A stretch of 64,000 nucleotides of DNA, taken from NCBI GenBank assembly GCA_023135165.1, contig JAGLTS010000025.1, positions 32,414 through 96,413 on the forward strand. The letters run 5' to 3'. The notes under the pieces were generated by a model. It was given only the letters and a program-made list of their open reading frames with translations, was not told the origin of the DNA and did no database searches. Source of the stretch: Phycisphaerales bacterium. Lineage in GTDB: Bacteria; Planctomycetota; Phycisphaerae; Phycisphaerales; JAGLTS01. The translations under genes and the position numbers were made by a program. Positions 1 to 8,339 of this stretch are shown here, one piece after another; within the stretch, counting starts at the first letter, position 1; every line of letters begins with the position of its first letter.

Positions 1-1254
1 GTCCTGAGGACGGCGGAGGAAGAGTTCGAGAACACTGCCGAGGTCCTCGATGCATACAACCGCGTCACAGCAGAGAAGCCTTCGTTTACCTCAATACTGC
101 TTCCTGATACCGGTTGGGCGGTGATGCGCCAGTCATGGGATGTGAATTCGCTCTACATGTTCTTTGACTACGGCTGGGACGAGGCGTGGCACTCACATCC
201 CGACTTCGGCTCGTTCAACATCTGGGCGTATGGCCGGCCGATCGTCACGGAGTGCGGTAGAAGCGGGTCGTATGAGGCGGACATCTCAAAGCGCTGGTAT
301 AAGCAAACGATCGGCCATAACACGGTCATGGTCGACTCGCGAAGCATGCGCAAGTGCGTCAATAACAGGCTCAACCAGTGGTGGACTGGGGAGAGATATG
401 ATTTCGCGGACGCGACGAGCGACGGGTATCGCTGGATAGGCGTTCTCCATAATCGGCGCGTCATCTTTGTCAAACCTGATTACTGGATCATCACCGACTT
501 CCTCCCGGGGCCGAGCTATTATGGGACCAGTTTTCAGACCAGCGGTTATCACGAATTCGACTGGCTGGCCCACTTCCAGCCCACCAAGCTCAAGATCGAC
601 CGGAAGAAAAAGCGGATCGATACGTCGAATGAAGATGCGAATGCGGCCCTCGTGCCGCTCAACGCCGATCAAGTGGAACTCAGAGTAAGGAGCGGGCCGA
701 TGTCCACGCCGATAGGCGTGGCTGATAGCCCCTATGTTTCGCTGCACCAGGAAGGGATGGCGTTCGTGCAGTACCAGGTCTTGCTTGTACCGTACCAGGG
801 TAATGAGCCTCCCGAGATCGGTATTACGCATCTGGCGGTCACCGAGGTCGACCGCGTCCACCGGCGCAACGTCGGCTACGAGATAGCTATTTTCGGGCGA
901 AGGGACATTCTCTTGGAAACCGGCAACCAGGACGAGCCGGTCTCATTCGGAGAGTACCGTTTTCATGGCGCCGTGGCGCATATCTACGACGCGAGCAATC
1001 CCGCAGCCGCGTATCTGCTCATTGATGCCAAATCTCTAACGTATGACGGCAGACTGCTCTTCTCGGCGCCGGGCCGGATCAAGGCTATTGAGTTCGCGGT
1101 CGTAGCGCGTCTCGGGCATGCCCGCGTGCTTGAGATAATGACTCACTGTGAGGTTTCCGGGATGAAGGTACTTGCACCCGGTGTGAGTGAAGTCAGGATC
1201 AACGGCGATCAGCACGAGTTCTCAAGAGAAGGCGAGTACGTCGTAATAAGATAG
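1..1254 (+). CDS. Heparinase II/III-like polysaccharide lyase, C-terminal part (5' end outside window)
   Basis: The reading frame is open to the left edge: codons before the GTG at 121 continue without a stop and read LPDTGWAVMRQSWD, which matches the start of the C-terminal beta-sandwich of heparinase II/III-like proteins, so this is the 3' part of a longer gene. The visible 417 codons contain family hallmarks: HSHPDFGSFNIWAYGRP (histidine/aspartate motif followed by the small-residue strand) and TIGHNTVMVDSRS. Members cleave acidic polysaccharides by beta-elimination, usually in the periplasm or outside the cell; the N-terminal toroid and any signal peptide would be upstream. It is followed after 6 bases by the amidohydrolase, and its stop codon overlaps that gene's ribosome-binding site. 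Substrate cannot be told. Arginine AGG/AGA and ATA codons are commoner than in genes beyond 5.8 kb. Confidence 0.85.
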   Translation, partial: VLRTAEEEFENTAEVLDAYNRVTAEKPSFTSILLPDTGWAVMRQSWDVNSLYMFFDYGWDEAWHSHPDFGSFNIWAYGRPIVTECGRSGSYEADISKRWYKQTIGHNTVMVDSRSMRKCVNNRLNQWWTGERYDFADATSDGYRWIGVLHNRRVIFVKPDYWIITDFLPGPSYYGTSFQTSGYHEFDWLAHFQPTKLKIDRKKKRIDTSNEDANAALVPLNADQVELRVRSGPMSTPIGVADSPYVSLHQEGMAFVQYQVLLVPYQGNEPPEIGITHLAVTEVDRVHRRNVGYEIAIFGRRDILLETGNQDEPVSFGEYRFHGAVAHIYDASNPAAAYLLIDAKSLTYDGRLLFSAPGRIKAIEFAVVARLGHARVLEIMTHCEVSGMKVLAPGVSEVRINGDQHEFSREGEYVVIR

Positions 1255-1260
1255 GAGCAG

Positions 1261-2109
1261 ATGATGGACTACTTCGTCAGGACGGCGAATGCGGGAAAGC
1301 CGTTTCAAGACGCTCTCATATTTGACTGCCACGGGCACTTCGGGACCGAGGCCGGCTTTCACATACCCGGCGCCGCGGCGCGGCAGTTCGTCGGCGTTCT
1401 GGACCGCGTCGGCATCGATACAGTTGCCATCAGCGCCTTCAGCAGCGTGATGCCATTTGGAAACGATATCGTCGCGCAGGCCGTGTCAGCTCATTCAGAG
1501 AGATTTGTCGGGTACGCAAGGGTCAATGCGAATTACAGCAAGGACATCGAAAGGGAGTTGTCGCGTTGTTTTGATGAGCTGGGATTCAGGGGCATCAAAC
1601 TCCACCCCTATTGCGACCAGGTCTCTCCGGCTGACTCTCGATACGAACCTGCTTGGGAATTCGCAGCAGCACGGAAGATCCCGGTGCTCATACACACATG
1701 GAACAGCCTGAGATACGCCGACCCCCTCGTTGATTACTGTGTTCCCTCACGGCTGGCGGAGATCGCGGCGAACTATCCTGACGCGCGGATAATAGTGGGA
1801 CACGCTGGAGGCGAATACGATGGCATTCTTGAGGCGGTCATACTGGCGAAGGCGTTCCCGAATATCTATCTTGACACGGCCTCATCGCGACTCTACCCAG
1901 ATGTTATAGAGATGTTGGTCGACGCGATTGGTGCAGAGAGGGTGCTCTATGGTTCAGATGTGCCGTTTCTCTCGCCGGTTCCCCAAGTGGGCAAGATCGT
2001 GTATGCGGACATAGGGGAAACCGAGAAGAGAATGATACTAGGACTGAATGCCGCCAGACTCTTCGGCATAGATTTGGGATGTAGAAATGGCAGAGACACT
2101 TGCGATTGA
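1261..2109 (+). CDS. Amidohydrolase family 2 (metal-dependent TIM-barrel hydrolase/decarboxylase)
   Basis: 282-residue protein of the amidohydrolase-2 superfamily. Metal-binding motif near the N-terminus is DCHGH (D22, H24, H26); GIKLHPY, LIHTW and GHAGG follow in the expected order, and YGSDVPF supplies the late aspartate. Family members hydrolyse lactones or C-N bonds, or decarboxylate small acids; in a sugar-modification cluster a lactonase role is plausible but unproven. The start is set by an AGGAG at 1253-1257, just before two consecutive ATGs (1261 and 1264). The gene end overlaps the next start by 23 bases, which points to translational coupling within one operon with the lyase upstream and the aminotransferase downstream. 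No signal peptide is seen, so it is probably cytoplasmic. Confidence 0.85.
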   Translation: MMDYFVRTANAGKPFQDALIFDCHGHFGTEAGFHIPGAAARQFVGVLDRVGIDTVAISAFSSVMPFGNDIVAQAVSAHSERFVGYARVNANYSKDIERELSRCFDELGFRGIKLHPYCDQVSPADSRYEPAWEFAAARKIPVLIHTWNSLRYADPLVDYCVPSRLAEIAANYPDARIIVGHAGGEYDGILEAVILAKAFPNIYLDTASSRLYPDVIEMLVDAIGAERVLYGSDVPFLSPVPQVGKIVYADIGETEKRMILGLNAARLFGIDLGCRNGRDTCD

Positions 2110-3325
2110 TGGCGGCAAACCCGTCCGGAACGAACCACTGCCGCCGCCGTACCCCGGCGCCCTACTCATGGGAGAGGAGGAAAAACGTGCTGTTCTGGAG
2201 ATCATCGAGCACAAGGCGCCTTTCAGGTATTACGGGCCCGACGTGCTGAAGAAGGTCTCGCAGTTCGAGCGGTCTGTAGAAAGATATCTTGAGATCAATC
2301 ACGCGCTTGGTGTTAGTTCAGGCACGGCGGGAGTAAAGGTTGCCCTTGTCGCCCTCGGAGTCGGTCCCGGTGACGAAGTGATCGTTCCCGCATACACCTT
2401 TATTGCCTGTGTGAGCGCCGTCGTAGCCGCCAGGGCAGTGCCTATCTTTGTTGAGGTTGACGATTCGCTCAATATTGATCCTTACGACCTCAGGGACAAG
2501 ATCTCACCCCGAACGAAGGCAATCATGGTGGTCCACCTGCAAGGCGTGTCCTGTGATATGGATGCAGTGGTCGCCATAGCGGACAGCAACGGGGTCGCTG
2601 TGCTCGAGGACTGCGCCCAATCGTTCGGGGCGGTCTACAAAGGTCGCAAGGTCGGCGCGTTCGGGAAGATGGGTGTTTTCAGCCTCCAGATCAACAAGCT
2701 GATAACCGCAGGAGAGGGCGGGTGTGTCGTTACCAATGACCGCGATCTGTTTCACAGAGCCGTCCGCTGTCACGATCACGGCAATCTGCGCGAATTCGAA
2801 GGAGGAGCACCGCTATTGGGCGAGAACTACAGGATGAGCGAGCTTGCCGGCGCTGTGGCAGTCGTTCAACTTCAGAAGCTCGAAGACCTCGTTGCGAAGA
2901 TGACGAGAGTAAAGCAAGAGATATTGAGGGGGATCGGCGATGTCGCGGGCATCACATTCAGGCGTATTCCCGACGGCGCAGAAGACCTCGGCACAAGCGT
3001 GATGTTCTTTACACCCTCCGCCAAGACGGCGGCAGACTTCGTGAAGGCGCTCAACGGCGAGAATATCAACTCAAGCCAGATGTACGGCGGAGCGGTTTAT
3101 GATGCATATCCGCAGGTGCTCAACATGAGCACCGCTACCCCGGAGGGCTGCCCGTTCACCTGCCCGTACTATGATGGTAAGGTGAGGTATTATCATGGGA
3201 TGTGTCCGAGAACAGAAGCCTTTGCGCGGCGGTTGATCTATATTCCTCTCGCGCCGACTTTCGAGGACAGGGAGATTGCCGACGTCGTGATTGGCGTCCG
3301 CAAGGTGGCAGCTCACGTTTTATAG
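2087..3325 (+). CDS. DegT/DnrJ/EryC1/StrS family PLP-dependent sugar aminotransferase
   Basis: 412-residue fold-type I aminotransferase of the sugar aminotransferase family. It starts with the typical LAIDGGKPVR; the PLP-stacking and pyridine-contact region is LEDCAQSFGA (D175), and the Schiff-base lysine is K204 in FSLQINKLITAGEGG. The family transfers an amino group from glutamate or glutamine to a keto-sugar or keto-cyclitol; some members instead dehydrate. The ATG lies inside the end of the amidohydrolase gene. Together with the epimerase-like gene after it, it suggests amino-sugar or inosose chemistry, but the substrate cannot be deduced. Length is a little above the usual 370-400 residues, with a cysteine-containing insert (CPFTCPYYD) near residue 350. 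Confidence 0.9.
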   Translation: MAETLAIDGGKPVRNEPLPPPYPGALLMGEEEKRAVLEIIEHKAPFRYYGPDVLKKVSQFERSVERYLEINHALGVSSGTAGVKVALVALGVGPGDEVIVPAYTFIACVSAVVAARAVPIFVEVDDSLNIDPYDLRDKISPRTKAIMVVHLQGVSCDMDAVVAIADSNGVAVLEDCAQSFGAVYKGRKVGAFGKMGVFSLQINKLITAGEGGCVVTNDRDLFHRAVRCHDHGNLREFEGGAPLLGENYRMSELAGAVAVVQLQKLEDLVAKMTRVKQEILRGIGDVAGITFRRIPDGAEDLGTSVMFFTPSAKTAADFVKALNGENINSSQMYGGAVYDAYPQVLNMSTATPEGCPFTCPYYDGKVRYYHGMCPRTEAFARRLIYIPLAPTFEDREIADVVIGVRKVAAHVL

Positions 3326-3357
3326 AGGAGGCGCCTTCAGGGGCGATTGACAGTGAC

Positions 3358-4413
3358 ATGAACATGCCTGAGAAGGAAGTACAGTTACCTGGAGTTGTTG
3401 CGAGTGAGTCTGAATTGCAGGGGTTCCTGTCAAAGCCGTGGCCGTCGCTCGTCAACATGATGAAACGCCTCGACGGTGACATCATGCTGCTGGGCATTGC
3501 TGGCAAGATCGGCCCGGATTTGGCTCTGACTGCCCTGAGAGCCATCAGCGAGGCGGGCAGAAAAACGAAGGTGATCGGCGTTTCCCGCTTTTCGGAGGAG
3601 GAGTCTAGGCGTCGCTTTGAGGACATGGATATCGAACTCGTCGCCTGTGACCTGTTGGATCCTGATGAAGTCGGAACTCTATCGCGCGTCAGGAACATCA
3701 TCTACTTGGCAGGGCGGAAATTTGGCACGAGCGGTAATGAGGAACTGACATGGATTGCGAATGTAGTGATACCGGCCAATGTGGCACGGCATTTCCGAGA
3801 TAGTCGGATCGTCGCCTTCTCCACCGGCGCCATCTATCCGATGGTGGCCCCGTTGACGGGCGGCTGCCAGGAGGGGGAGCCACTTGGGCCGATCGGTGAA
3901 TACGCACAGTCCTGCCTGGGCAGGGAGAGAGTCTTTGAGTATTACAGCGGGGTAAATAACACGGCGATGAGTCTGATCCGCCTGAATTACGCAGTGGATC
4001 TCCGCTACGGGGTGTTGCACGACATCGGCAGGCTGGTCCTGGAAGGCAGGCCCGTTGACCTCACAATGGGGTTTTTCAACGCAATCTGGCAGGGAGACGT
4101 GAACAACCAGACGCTTCTTGCGCTTGAGCAGTGCACTTCGCCACCGACTGTGTGGAATGTAACGCTACCCGAGGTTGTCTCCACGCGCGCGATCGCCGAA
4201 CGGTTTGGCGAGATCATGGGTAAGGAAGTCGCGTTCACGGGCGGAGAAGGTCCCGTGGCCCTTCTAAGCAACTCGGCCAAAGCCGTCAACGTCTTGGGGC
4301 CTCCTTCGGTATCCCTCGAAACATTGATACGTTGGCAGGCGCAGTGGCTCCTTGCCGGCGGACGTTCGTTGAACAAACCGACCCATTTCGAAGAGAGCAG
4401 AGGAGAATATTAG
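3358..4413 (+). CDS. NAD(P)-dependent epimerase/dehydratase-like protein, catalytic lysine replaced
   Basis: 351-residue extended-SDR-like protein. A Rossmann start is seen as IMLLGIAGKIGPDLA, a variant of the GxxGxxG loop, then CDLLDPDE and NIIYLAGRK, and a FSTGAIYP segment where the catalytic Ser/Thr normally lies. The following tyrosine region reads EYAQSCLGRE: the YxxxK tyrosine is present but the lysine position is cysteine, so the standard epimerase mechanism is doubtful. I chose ATG 3358 because the frame upstream lies inside the aminotransferase gene; 3364 is an alternative, and the strong AGAGGAGG at 3324-3331 is rather far from both. It sits between the aminotransferase and the aldolase gene (2-base gap), clearly the same operon. 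It may be a reductase or a non-classical sugar-binding member. Confidence 0.75.
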   Translation: MNMPEKEVQLPGVVASESELQGFLSKPWPSLVNMMKRLDGDIMLLGIAGKIGPDLALTALRAISEAGRKTKVIGVSRFSEEESRRRFEDMDIELVACDLLDPDEVGTLSRVRNIIYLAGRKFGTSGNEELTWIANVVIPANVARHFRDSRIVAFSTGAIYPMVAPLTGGCQEGEPLGPIGEYAQSCLGRERVFEYYSGVNNTAMSLIRLNYAVDLRYGVLHDIGRLVLEGRPVDLTMGFFNAIWQGDVNNQTLLALEQCTSPPTVWNVTLPEVVSTRAIAERFGEIMGKEVAFTGGEGPVALLSNSAKAVNVLGPPSVSLETLIRWQAQWLLAGGRSLNKPTHFEESRGEY

Positions 4414-4415
4414 GG

Positions 4416-5492
4416 ATGCAAATCAAGGATATTCCTGCACGCATCCGCGAAAACGTTAAGTACGGCGTCGTCATCCCGGCTCATCCCTTGGCCCTGACGC
4501 GTGACAGGAGACTCGACGTTCGGCATCAATGTGCCCTGACCCGGTACTACGTCGATGCAGGAGTAGGCGGTATCGCCATCGGCGTGCACACGACACAATT
4601 TGAAATCCGCGAGCCGGGAATCGGCTTGTTTGAACCGGTGCTCTCGCTGGCTTCGGAAACGATCGACGCCTTTTGCGCGCAAACGGGACGCGAGATCCTG
4701 AAAGTCGCTGGCGTTTGTGGCCGGACGACACAAGCGGTCAGGGAAGCGATGCTGGCGAGGAATGGTGGTTATCACGCATGCCTGTTGAACCTTGCCGCCT
4801 TGCAGAACGAGGACAACCCCGCGCTGCTGGCACATTGCCGGGAAGTCTCCGGCATTATGCCGCTCATCGGTTTCTATCTTCAGCCGAAAGCAGGCGGCAG
4901 GCCGCTGTCCTATAAGTTCTGGCGGGCGTTCGTCGAGATCGAAAATGTGCTCGCCATCAAAATCGCCGCGTTCAATCGCTACCAGACGCTCGATGTTGTG
5001 CGCGCCGTCTGCGAAGGCGGGCGGGAGAACGACATTGCCCTCTATACGGGCAACGATGATAACATCGTCCTGGATCTACTCTCAGAATACACCTTTGAAA
5101 CGGCCTCTGGAACAAAGTCGGCACGAATCGTCGGGGGATTGCTCGGGCATTGGGCTTTCTGGGCGAAGAAGGCAGTTGAGCTCCTCGACAGCATTCATTC
5201 GATAACCGAGGCACACGCGCCGGTGCCTGCGGAGATGCTTGCGCTGGCCTGGCGGGTGACGGATATCAACGCTGCCTGTTTCGACGCGGCCAACGATTTC
5301 GGCGGCTGCATCCCGGGGATCAACGAAATGCTGAGGCGCCAGGGACTCATGAAGGGACGATGGTGCCTGAATCCCAGCCAAGACCTCTCCGTGGGTCAGG
5401 ACGAAGAGATCGAGCGGGTCTGCCTTACGTATCCCGATATGAATGACGATGTCTTTGTCAGAGAGAATCTGAACCGTTGGCTGAGCGATTGA
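4416..5492 (+). CDS. Dihydrodipicolinate synthase/N-acetylneuraminate lyase (DapA) family aldolase
   Basis: 358-residue class I aldolase of the DapA/NanA family. The Schiff-base lysine is K182 in LAIKIAAFNRYQ and the catalytic tyrosine is Y154 in IGFYLQP; the substrate-loop region reads GVHTTQFE instead of the usual GTTGE, so it is not a standard dihydrodipicolinate synthase. Members join or cleave pyruvate and an aldehyde, typically in lysine synthesis, sialic acid or keto-deoxy-sugar acid catabolism. The last is the best guess beside a uronate-type lyase, aminotransferase and epimerase. ATG 4416 has AGGAG at 4401-4405, ten bases upstream; an earlier in-frame start would overlap the previous gene. 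It is somewhat longer than the usual 290-310 residues. It is the last gene of the compositionally distinct block. Confidence 0.82.
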   Translation: MQIKDIPARIRENVKYGVVIPAHPLALTRDRRLDVRHQCALTRYYVDAGVGGIAIGVHTTQFEIREPGIGLFEPVLSLASETIDAFCAQTGREILKVAGVCGRTTQAVREAMLARNGGYHACLLNLAALQNEDNPALLAHCREVSGIMPLIGFYLQPKAGGRPLSYKFWRAFVEIENVLAIKIAAFNRYQTLDVVRAVCEGGRENDIALYTGNDDNIVLDLLSEYTFETASGTKSARIVGGLLGHWAFWAKKAVELLDSIHSITEAHAPVPAEMLALAWRVTDINAACFDAANDFGGCIPGINEMLRRQGLMKGRWCLNPSQDLSVGQDEEIERVCLTYPDMNDDVFVRENLNRWLSD

Positions 5493-5853
5493 ACCGAACA
5501 CCAAGTCCGGGAGGACACGGCGCCTTCTTGAACATGTCTTATACGGATCCCTGTCCCTGGCAATAACTCCGTACTCCGTGCCGAAGCAGGACTTCGGAGC
5601 AGGGCAAATCTACCTCCTGGTGGAGTAAACTGCCGGCTTTCCACCCTTGCCGGAGCACGGAGTGCCCATCCTGCGAGCACCTTGGACCGTCCTTCGATCA
5701 TCGATTTTGCGCCGGTCAACGCTGCTCGCTGAGAACCTAGCCCTCCGCCCGAGTCTCGCCCTGATCATGGCGATGAACCGCGTTCGAATCCCACGTGTTC
5801 CAGGGCGGACTCGCGGTTGACTCTCCGGATGACGTTTTTGCCAAGGACAATGA
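5493..5853. other. Gene-free junction between the compositionally distinct cluster and the rest
   Basis: About 360 bases with no convincing reading frame on either strand. It holds short repeated words (ACTCCGTACTCCGTG near 5566-5580 and GGAGCACGGAGTG near 5652-5664) and a lone tRNA T-loop-like word (GTTCGAATCCCAC, 5782-5794) that is not part of a foldable tRNA. Codon use changes across this stretch, so it is where an island end or an assembly join would be expected. No terminator hairpin with a T run is visible. Confidence 0.5.
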
Positions 5854-6519
5854 TCAATGGCCGAGTATCAGGTGCAGTACGAACACGTATGCGTTCGTGA
5901 AGGCATCCTCGCGAAAAAAGGTCACTGCCATATCACGTGAGCCAATGAATGGGCGCAGCGTCCAGCCGAATTGAACGCCGACGAAAGCGTACATCGTCAG
6001 CCAGGAGTACAGCATGATGCGATGGGCACCGTGCCTGCGGATCAGGGGGCGGTAGTAGCGAAGCATGACCAGATGACCCGCCAGCGCCGCAGCTGCGAAC
6101 ATCGCTATATTGAAGAGTTGGGCGCCCCGGTAGCTGGCGACGGATGAATACCAGACACGCGTGATCGGTCCCAGCGACGCCAGGGCGACACTCAATCCTG
6201 CTTGCCCTGCGAACACCGCCTGAATGGCCTCGCGAAGATCACGTCGAAGGCCAAGAACTGTGTTGAACACGACAAACGCCGGGAGGCAGATGGCGCTGGT
6301 CACGAGCAAGAGCAGGGGCACCTTGACAGCGCTGAAGAGTATTTGCCAAAACCGCTCCAGTGAATCGAATTCAAAGCTCCCCATAAACGCGCCGTAGAGG
6401 CTGCTGAAACAGAGCACCATGGCGGGCAACCACCACCACGGACGATCGGCGCGACGGCTCGGGTCGAAGCGCCCGATTCCGTGCAGCAAGTCGTCGGTGT
6501 GCGTCAGCGTTACCCGCAT
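5854..6519 (-). CDS. Multi-pass membrane protein, paralogue of the upstream gene
   Basis: 221-residue integral membrane protein with about six hydrophobic segments (for example LLLLVTSAICLPAFVVFNTV and FNIAMFAAAALAGHLVML). Motifs shared with the preceding gene: a charged N-terminal DDLLHG, a repeated ALASLGPI segment, and a C-terminal W..MYAFVGVQFGWTLRPFIGS that ends with FF and a short helix. I have seen similar proteins from Planctomycetes and Verrucomicrobia automatically named 'actin-binding WH2 domain-containing', a label without functional support. ATG 6519 has GAGG eight bases upstream; 6525 is an alternative. It follows its paralogue by about 20 bases, so the two are co-transcribed and may form a heteromer. 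Function unknown. Confidence 0.75.
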   Translation of the reverse strand: MRVTLTHTDDLLHGIGRFDPSRRADRPWWWLPAMVLCFSSLYGAFMGSFEFDSLERFWQILFSAVKVPLLLLVTSAICLPAFVVFNTVLGLRRDLREAIQAVFAGQAGLSVALASLGPITRVWYSSVASYRGAQLFNIAMFAAAALAGHLVMLRYYRPLIRRHGAHRIMLYSWLTMYAFVGVQFGWTLRPFIGSRDMAVTFFREDAFTNAYVFVLHLILGH

Positions 6520-6539
6520 CGGCATGGCCTCGCAGTCGG

Positions 6540-7358
6540 TTAGCCGCCGCCCAGCAGGTCGCTCAGGTGACGTAGCAGGGCGAGGAAGAAGCTGCCCTCG
6601 CGCTGTCGCAGCCAACTGAACTCCAGATCCGGACTGCCGACGAAGGGTCGCAGGAGCCAGCCCATCTGGGCGCCGACCAGACCGTAGAGCACAAACCAGA
6701 CACTGAAGATGGCTCGGGCCTGCCAGTGAGCGCGGCGGGGGAGGGGCCGGGTAGGTCGTTCCAGGGGACCGATTTCGCGGGTATGGTCAGTTTCTCCTGC
6801 GCCATCCTCGGTCTGCGCTCGCTCCTCCACGACCGGATCGCCATAGGCGAGAAGGGGCGCAACGGCCCGCCGCAGCGTGCGCAGCAGAAACACCATGCCC
6901 ACAAACCCCGCGATCGCAAGCAGCGCCACGTTGAGCGCGATCATGAATGGATAACTGGTGGTGGAGACGGTGAAGAACCCCAGGATCGGTCCGAGCGAAG
7001 CCGCCACTGTGACGTTGACGACAATGGCGCCAATGAGCAGCCGCAGCGTCGCGCTGAAGCCAAGTCGGCCTCCGATCAATGCGCTGAACACATAGAGAGA
7101 AGGTAGCGTCACAGCCAAGGTGAGTAAGAAAAGCGCCGGCATCTTGACTGTCGAGGCGATGAGTTGCATCCAACCACCTGGATGCTCATTCGTGAGTATC
7201 GCGTACCAGCCCATAAAGAACCCGTACAGCGCCCCCAGTACCACGGCGGCAGGTAGAAACAGGCGGAGCGGCAGTTCGACTCGCCCCTCCGTCAGGAGTT
7301 CCGGCCCCGTCTTGCGACCCCGCAACAAATCATCGACCTGCGTCAACCATGTGCGCAT
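6540..7358 (-). CDS. Multi-pass membrane protein, tandem paralogue
   Basis: 272-residue membrane protein. The start MRTWLTQVDDLLRGRKTG is chosen at 7358 because GGGAGG lies seven bases upstream. Hydrophobic helices include ALFLLTLAVTLPSLYVFSAL and YPFMIALNVALLAIAGFVGM, and the C-terminus repeats the pattern of its neighbour (YGLVGAQMGWLLRPFVGS). Between helices about residues 170-205 it carries an extra charged loop (VVEERAQTEDGAGETDHTRE) absent from the downstream copy. It is the first gene of a two-gene minus-strand unit. No known enzyme motif was found; a transport or membrane-organising role is possible but unsupported. Confidence 0.75.
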   Translation of the reverse strand: MRTWLTQVDDLLRGRKTGPELLTEGRVELPLRLFLPAAVVLGALYGFFMGWYAILTNEHPGGWMQLIASTVKMPALFLLTLAVTLPSLYVFSALIGGRLGFSATLRLLIGAIVVNVTVAASLGPILGFFTVSTTSYPFMIALNVALLAIAGFVGMVFLLRTLRRAVAPLLAYGDPVVEERAQTEDGAGETDHTREIGPLERPTRPLPRRAHWQARAIFSVWFVLYGLVGAQMGWLLRPFVGSPDLEFSWLRQREGSFFLALLRHLSDLLGGG

Positions 7359-7660
7359 CGACCGCCTCCCTTCGCCAGATTTGCTGTCACCGCGCACAAA
7401 ATGCACGGTGCCCGCCGTGCCGTATGGCACTGAGTTAAGGCATGATAGAGAATTGCTGCGCTTCCTACGTCACCCTGTCGGCGGACGTTCGAGGTCTGCT
7501 GCCGGAGGCGCAGCAATTGGGTTCGCCTCGGATCTGCGACTCAGTCGATCATTCGCACGCCGGTCCAGCCGTGTGGCCTTTCCCCGTGCTGTTCCGAATC
7601 CTAAGTCGCTGGCCAATCAGGAGATCTGACGCCGAACCCCTGCCAGTGGGGGTTTTGGAA
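7359..7660. other. Non-coding interval upstream of the membrane-protein pair
   Basis: About 300 bases between the start of the minus-strand membrane gene and tRNA-Thr. It must contain the promoter of the membrane pair, but I could not pick a convincing -35/-10. A CCCC-TGCCAGT-GGGGG stem followed by TTTT (7637-7656, plus strand) is present but lies on the strand opposite to both neighbouring genes. Confidence 0.4.
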
Positions 7661-7734
7661 AGCCACCGCGGGGACTCGAACCCCGGACCTGAGCTTTACG
7701 AAAGCTCCGCTCTGGCCAACTGAGCTACGGTGGC
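7661..7734 (-). tRNA. tRNA-Thr (anticodon CGT)
   Basis: On the minus strand the sequence folds as a full cloverleaf: acceptor GCCACCG pairs with CGGTGGC, D stem GCTC/GAGC, anticodon stem GAGCT/AGCTC around loop TTCGTAA (anticodon CGT), T stem CGGGG/CCCCG around TTCGAGT. The 3' CCA is not encoded; the discriminator base is T. It lies between the membrane-protein promoter region and tatA. Confidence 0.97.
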
Positions 7735-7814
7735 GATGAGTCAAGAGAATAGCGAAAACTACCCGCGACGCACACATCATCCGGGCGAGATCAACTCGAC
7801 CGCTTGCAGCCGCG

Positions 7815-8135
7815 TCACGTCTGTCCTTGTCCTTCACCCTGTTGCGGGTTGGCTGCTGGCTGATCCGCCTGCTCGGTCGCTTCAGACCTCTGCGGTGCCG
7901 ACACGGTCTCGTCGGGTAGCGTGCCCTTGTCGTAGGACTTGAACGACCTCGGTGGCGCGGCTGTGGCGTCATCGATCTCATCCTCGATGCCCCTGACGCC
8001 TTTCTTGAACTCGACGATCGCCCGTCCGACGCTTCGGCCGACCTCCGGCAGACGCTTTCCGAAGAGCAGCAGGCCGACCATCAGGATCAGAACCCATTCG
8101 TAGCCGCCAGGTATGCCGAATGCGAGCGTATGCAT
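7815..8135 (-). CDS. tatA: Sec-independent protein translocase subunit TatA/E
   Basis: 106-residue TatA-type protein. It has one N-terminal membrane helix (WVLILMVGLLL, residues about 13-24), then FGKRLPEVGRSVGRAIVEF, the family's FG hinge and amphipathic helix, then an acidic and glutamine-rich unstructured tail. TatA oligomers form the translocation path for folded proteins across the inner membrane together with TatC (and TatB), which are not in this window. AAGGA lies six bases before the ATG at 8135. It is transcribed on its own, between tRNA-Thr and pheA, with about 200 bases separating it from pheA. Confidence 0.95.
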   Translation of the reverse strand: MHTLAFGIPGGYEWVLILMVGLLLFGKRLPEVGRSVGRAIVEFKKGVRGIEDEIDDATAAPPRSFKSYDKGTLPDETVSAPQRSEATEQADQPAANPQQGEGQGQT

Positions 8136-8339
8136 GGGGTGTCCTTTCCGAGCGAGTACGACAGGGCGACGCTTCGGCGCGCCCTGCCATCATTGTACGC
8201 ACTACCGGCCTCCAGTGGAAAGGACGCAGCGCTCAGACCAAGACGGAACTCATCAGTCCCCGGCCCACGCGGTGCGAAAAGACCCATGGGCGCGCTGCGT
8301 CGGCGGTGTGACGAGCGTGACCCTGCTCGCTCGCAAGCC

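Noticed and set aside
5772..5800. A tRNA-like T-loop word (GTTCGAATCCCAC)
   Set aside because: The flanking bases cannot form a T stem or an acceptor stem, so it is not a tRNA or a clear tRNA-derived attachment site.
7442..7723. A 93-codon frame running through tRNA-Thr
   Set aside because: It includes the tRNA gene and has no protein-like features.
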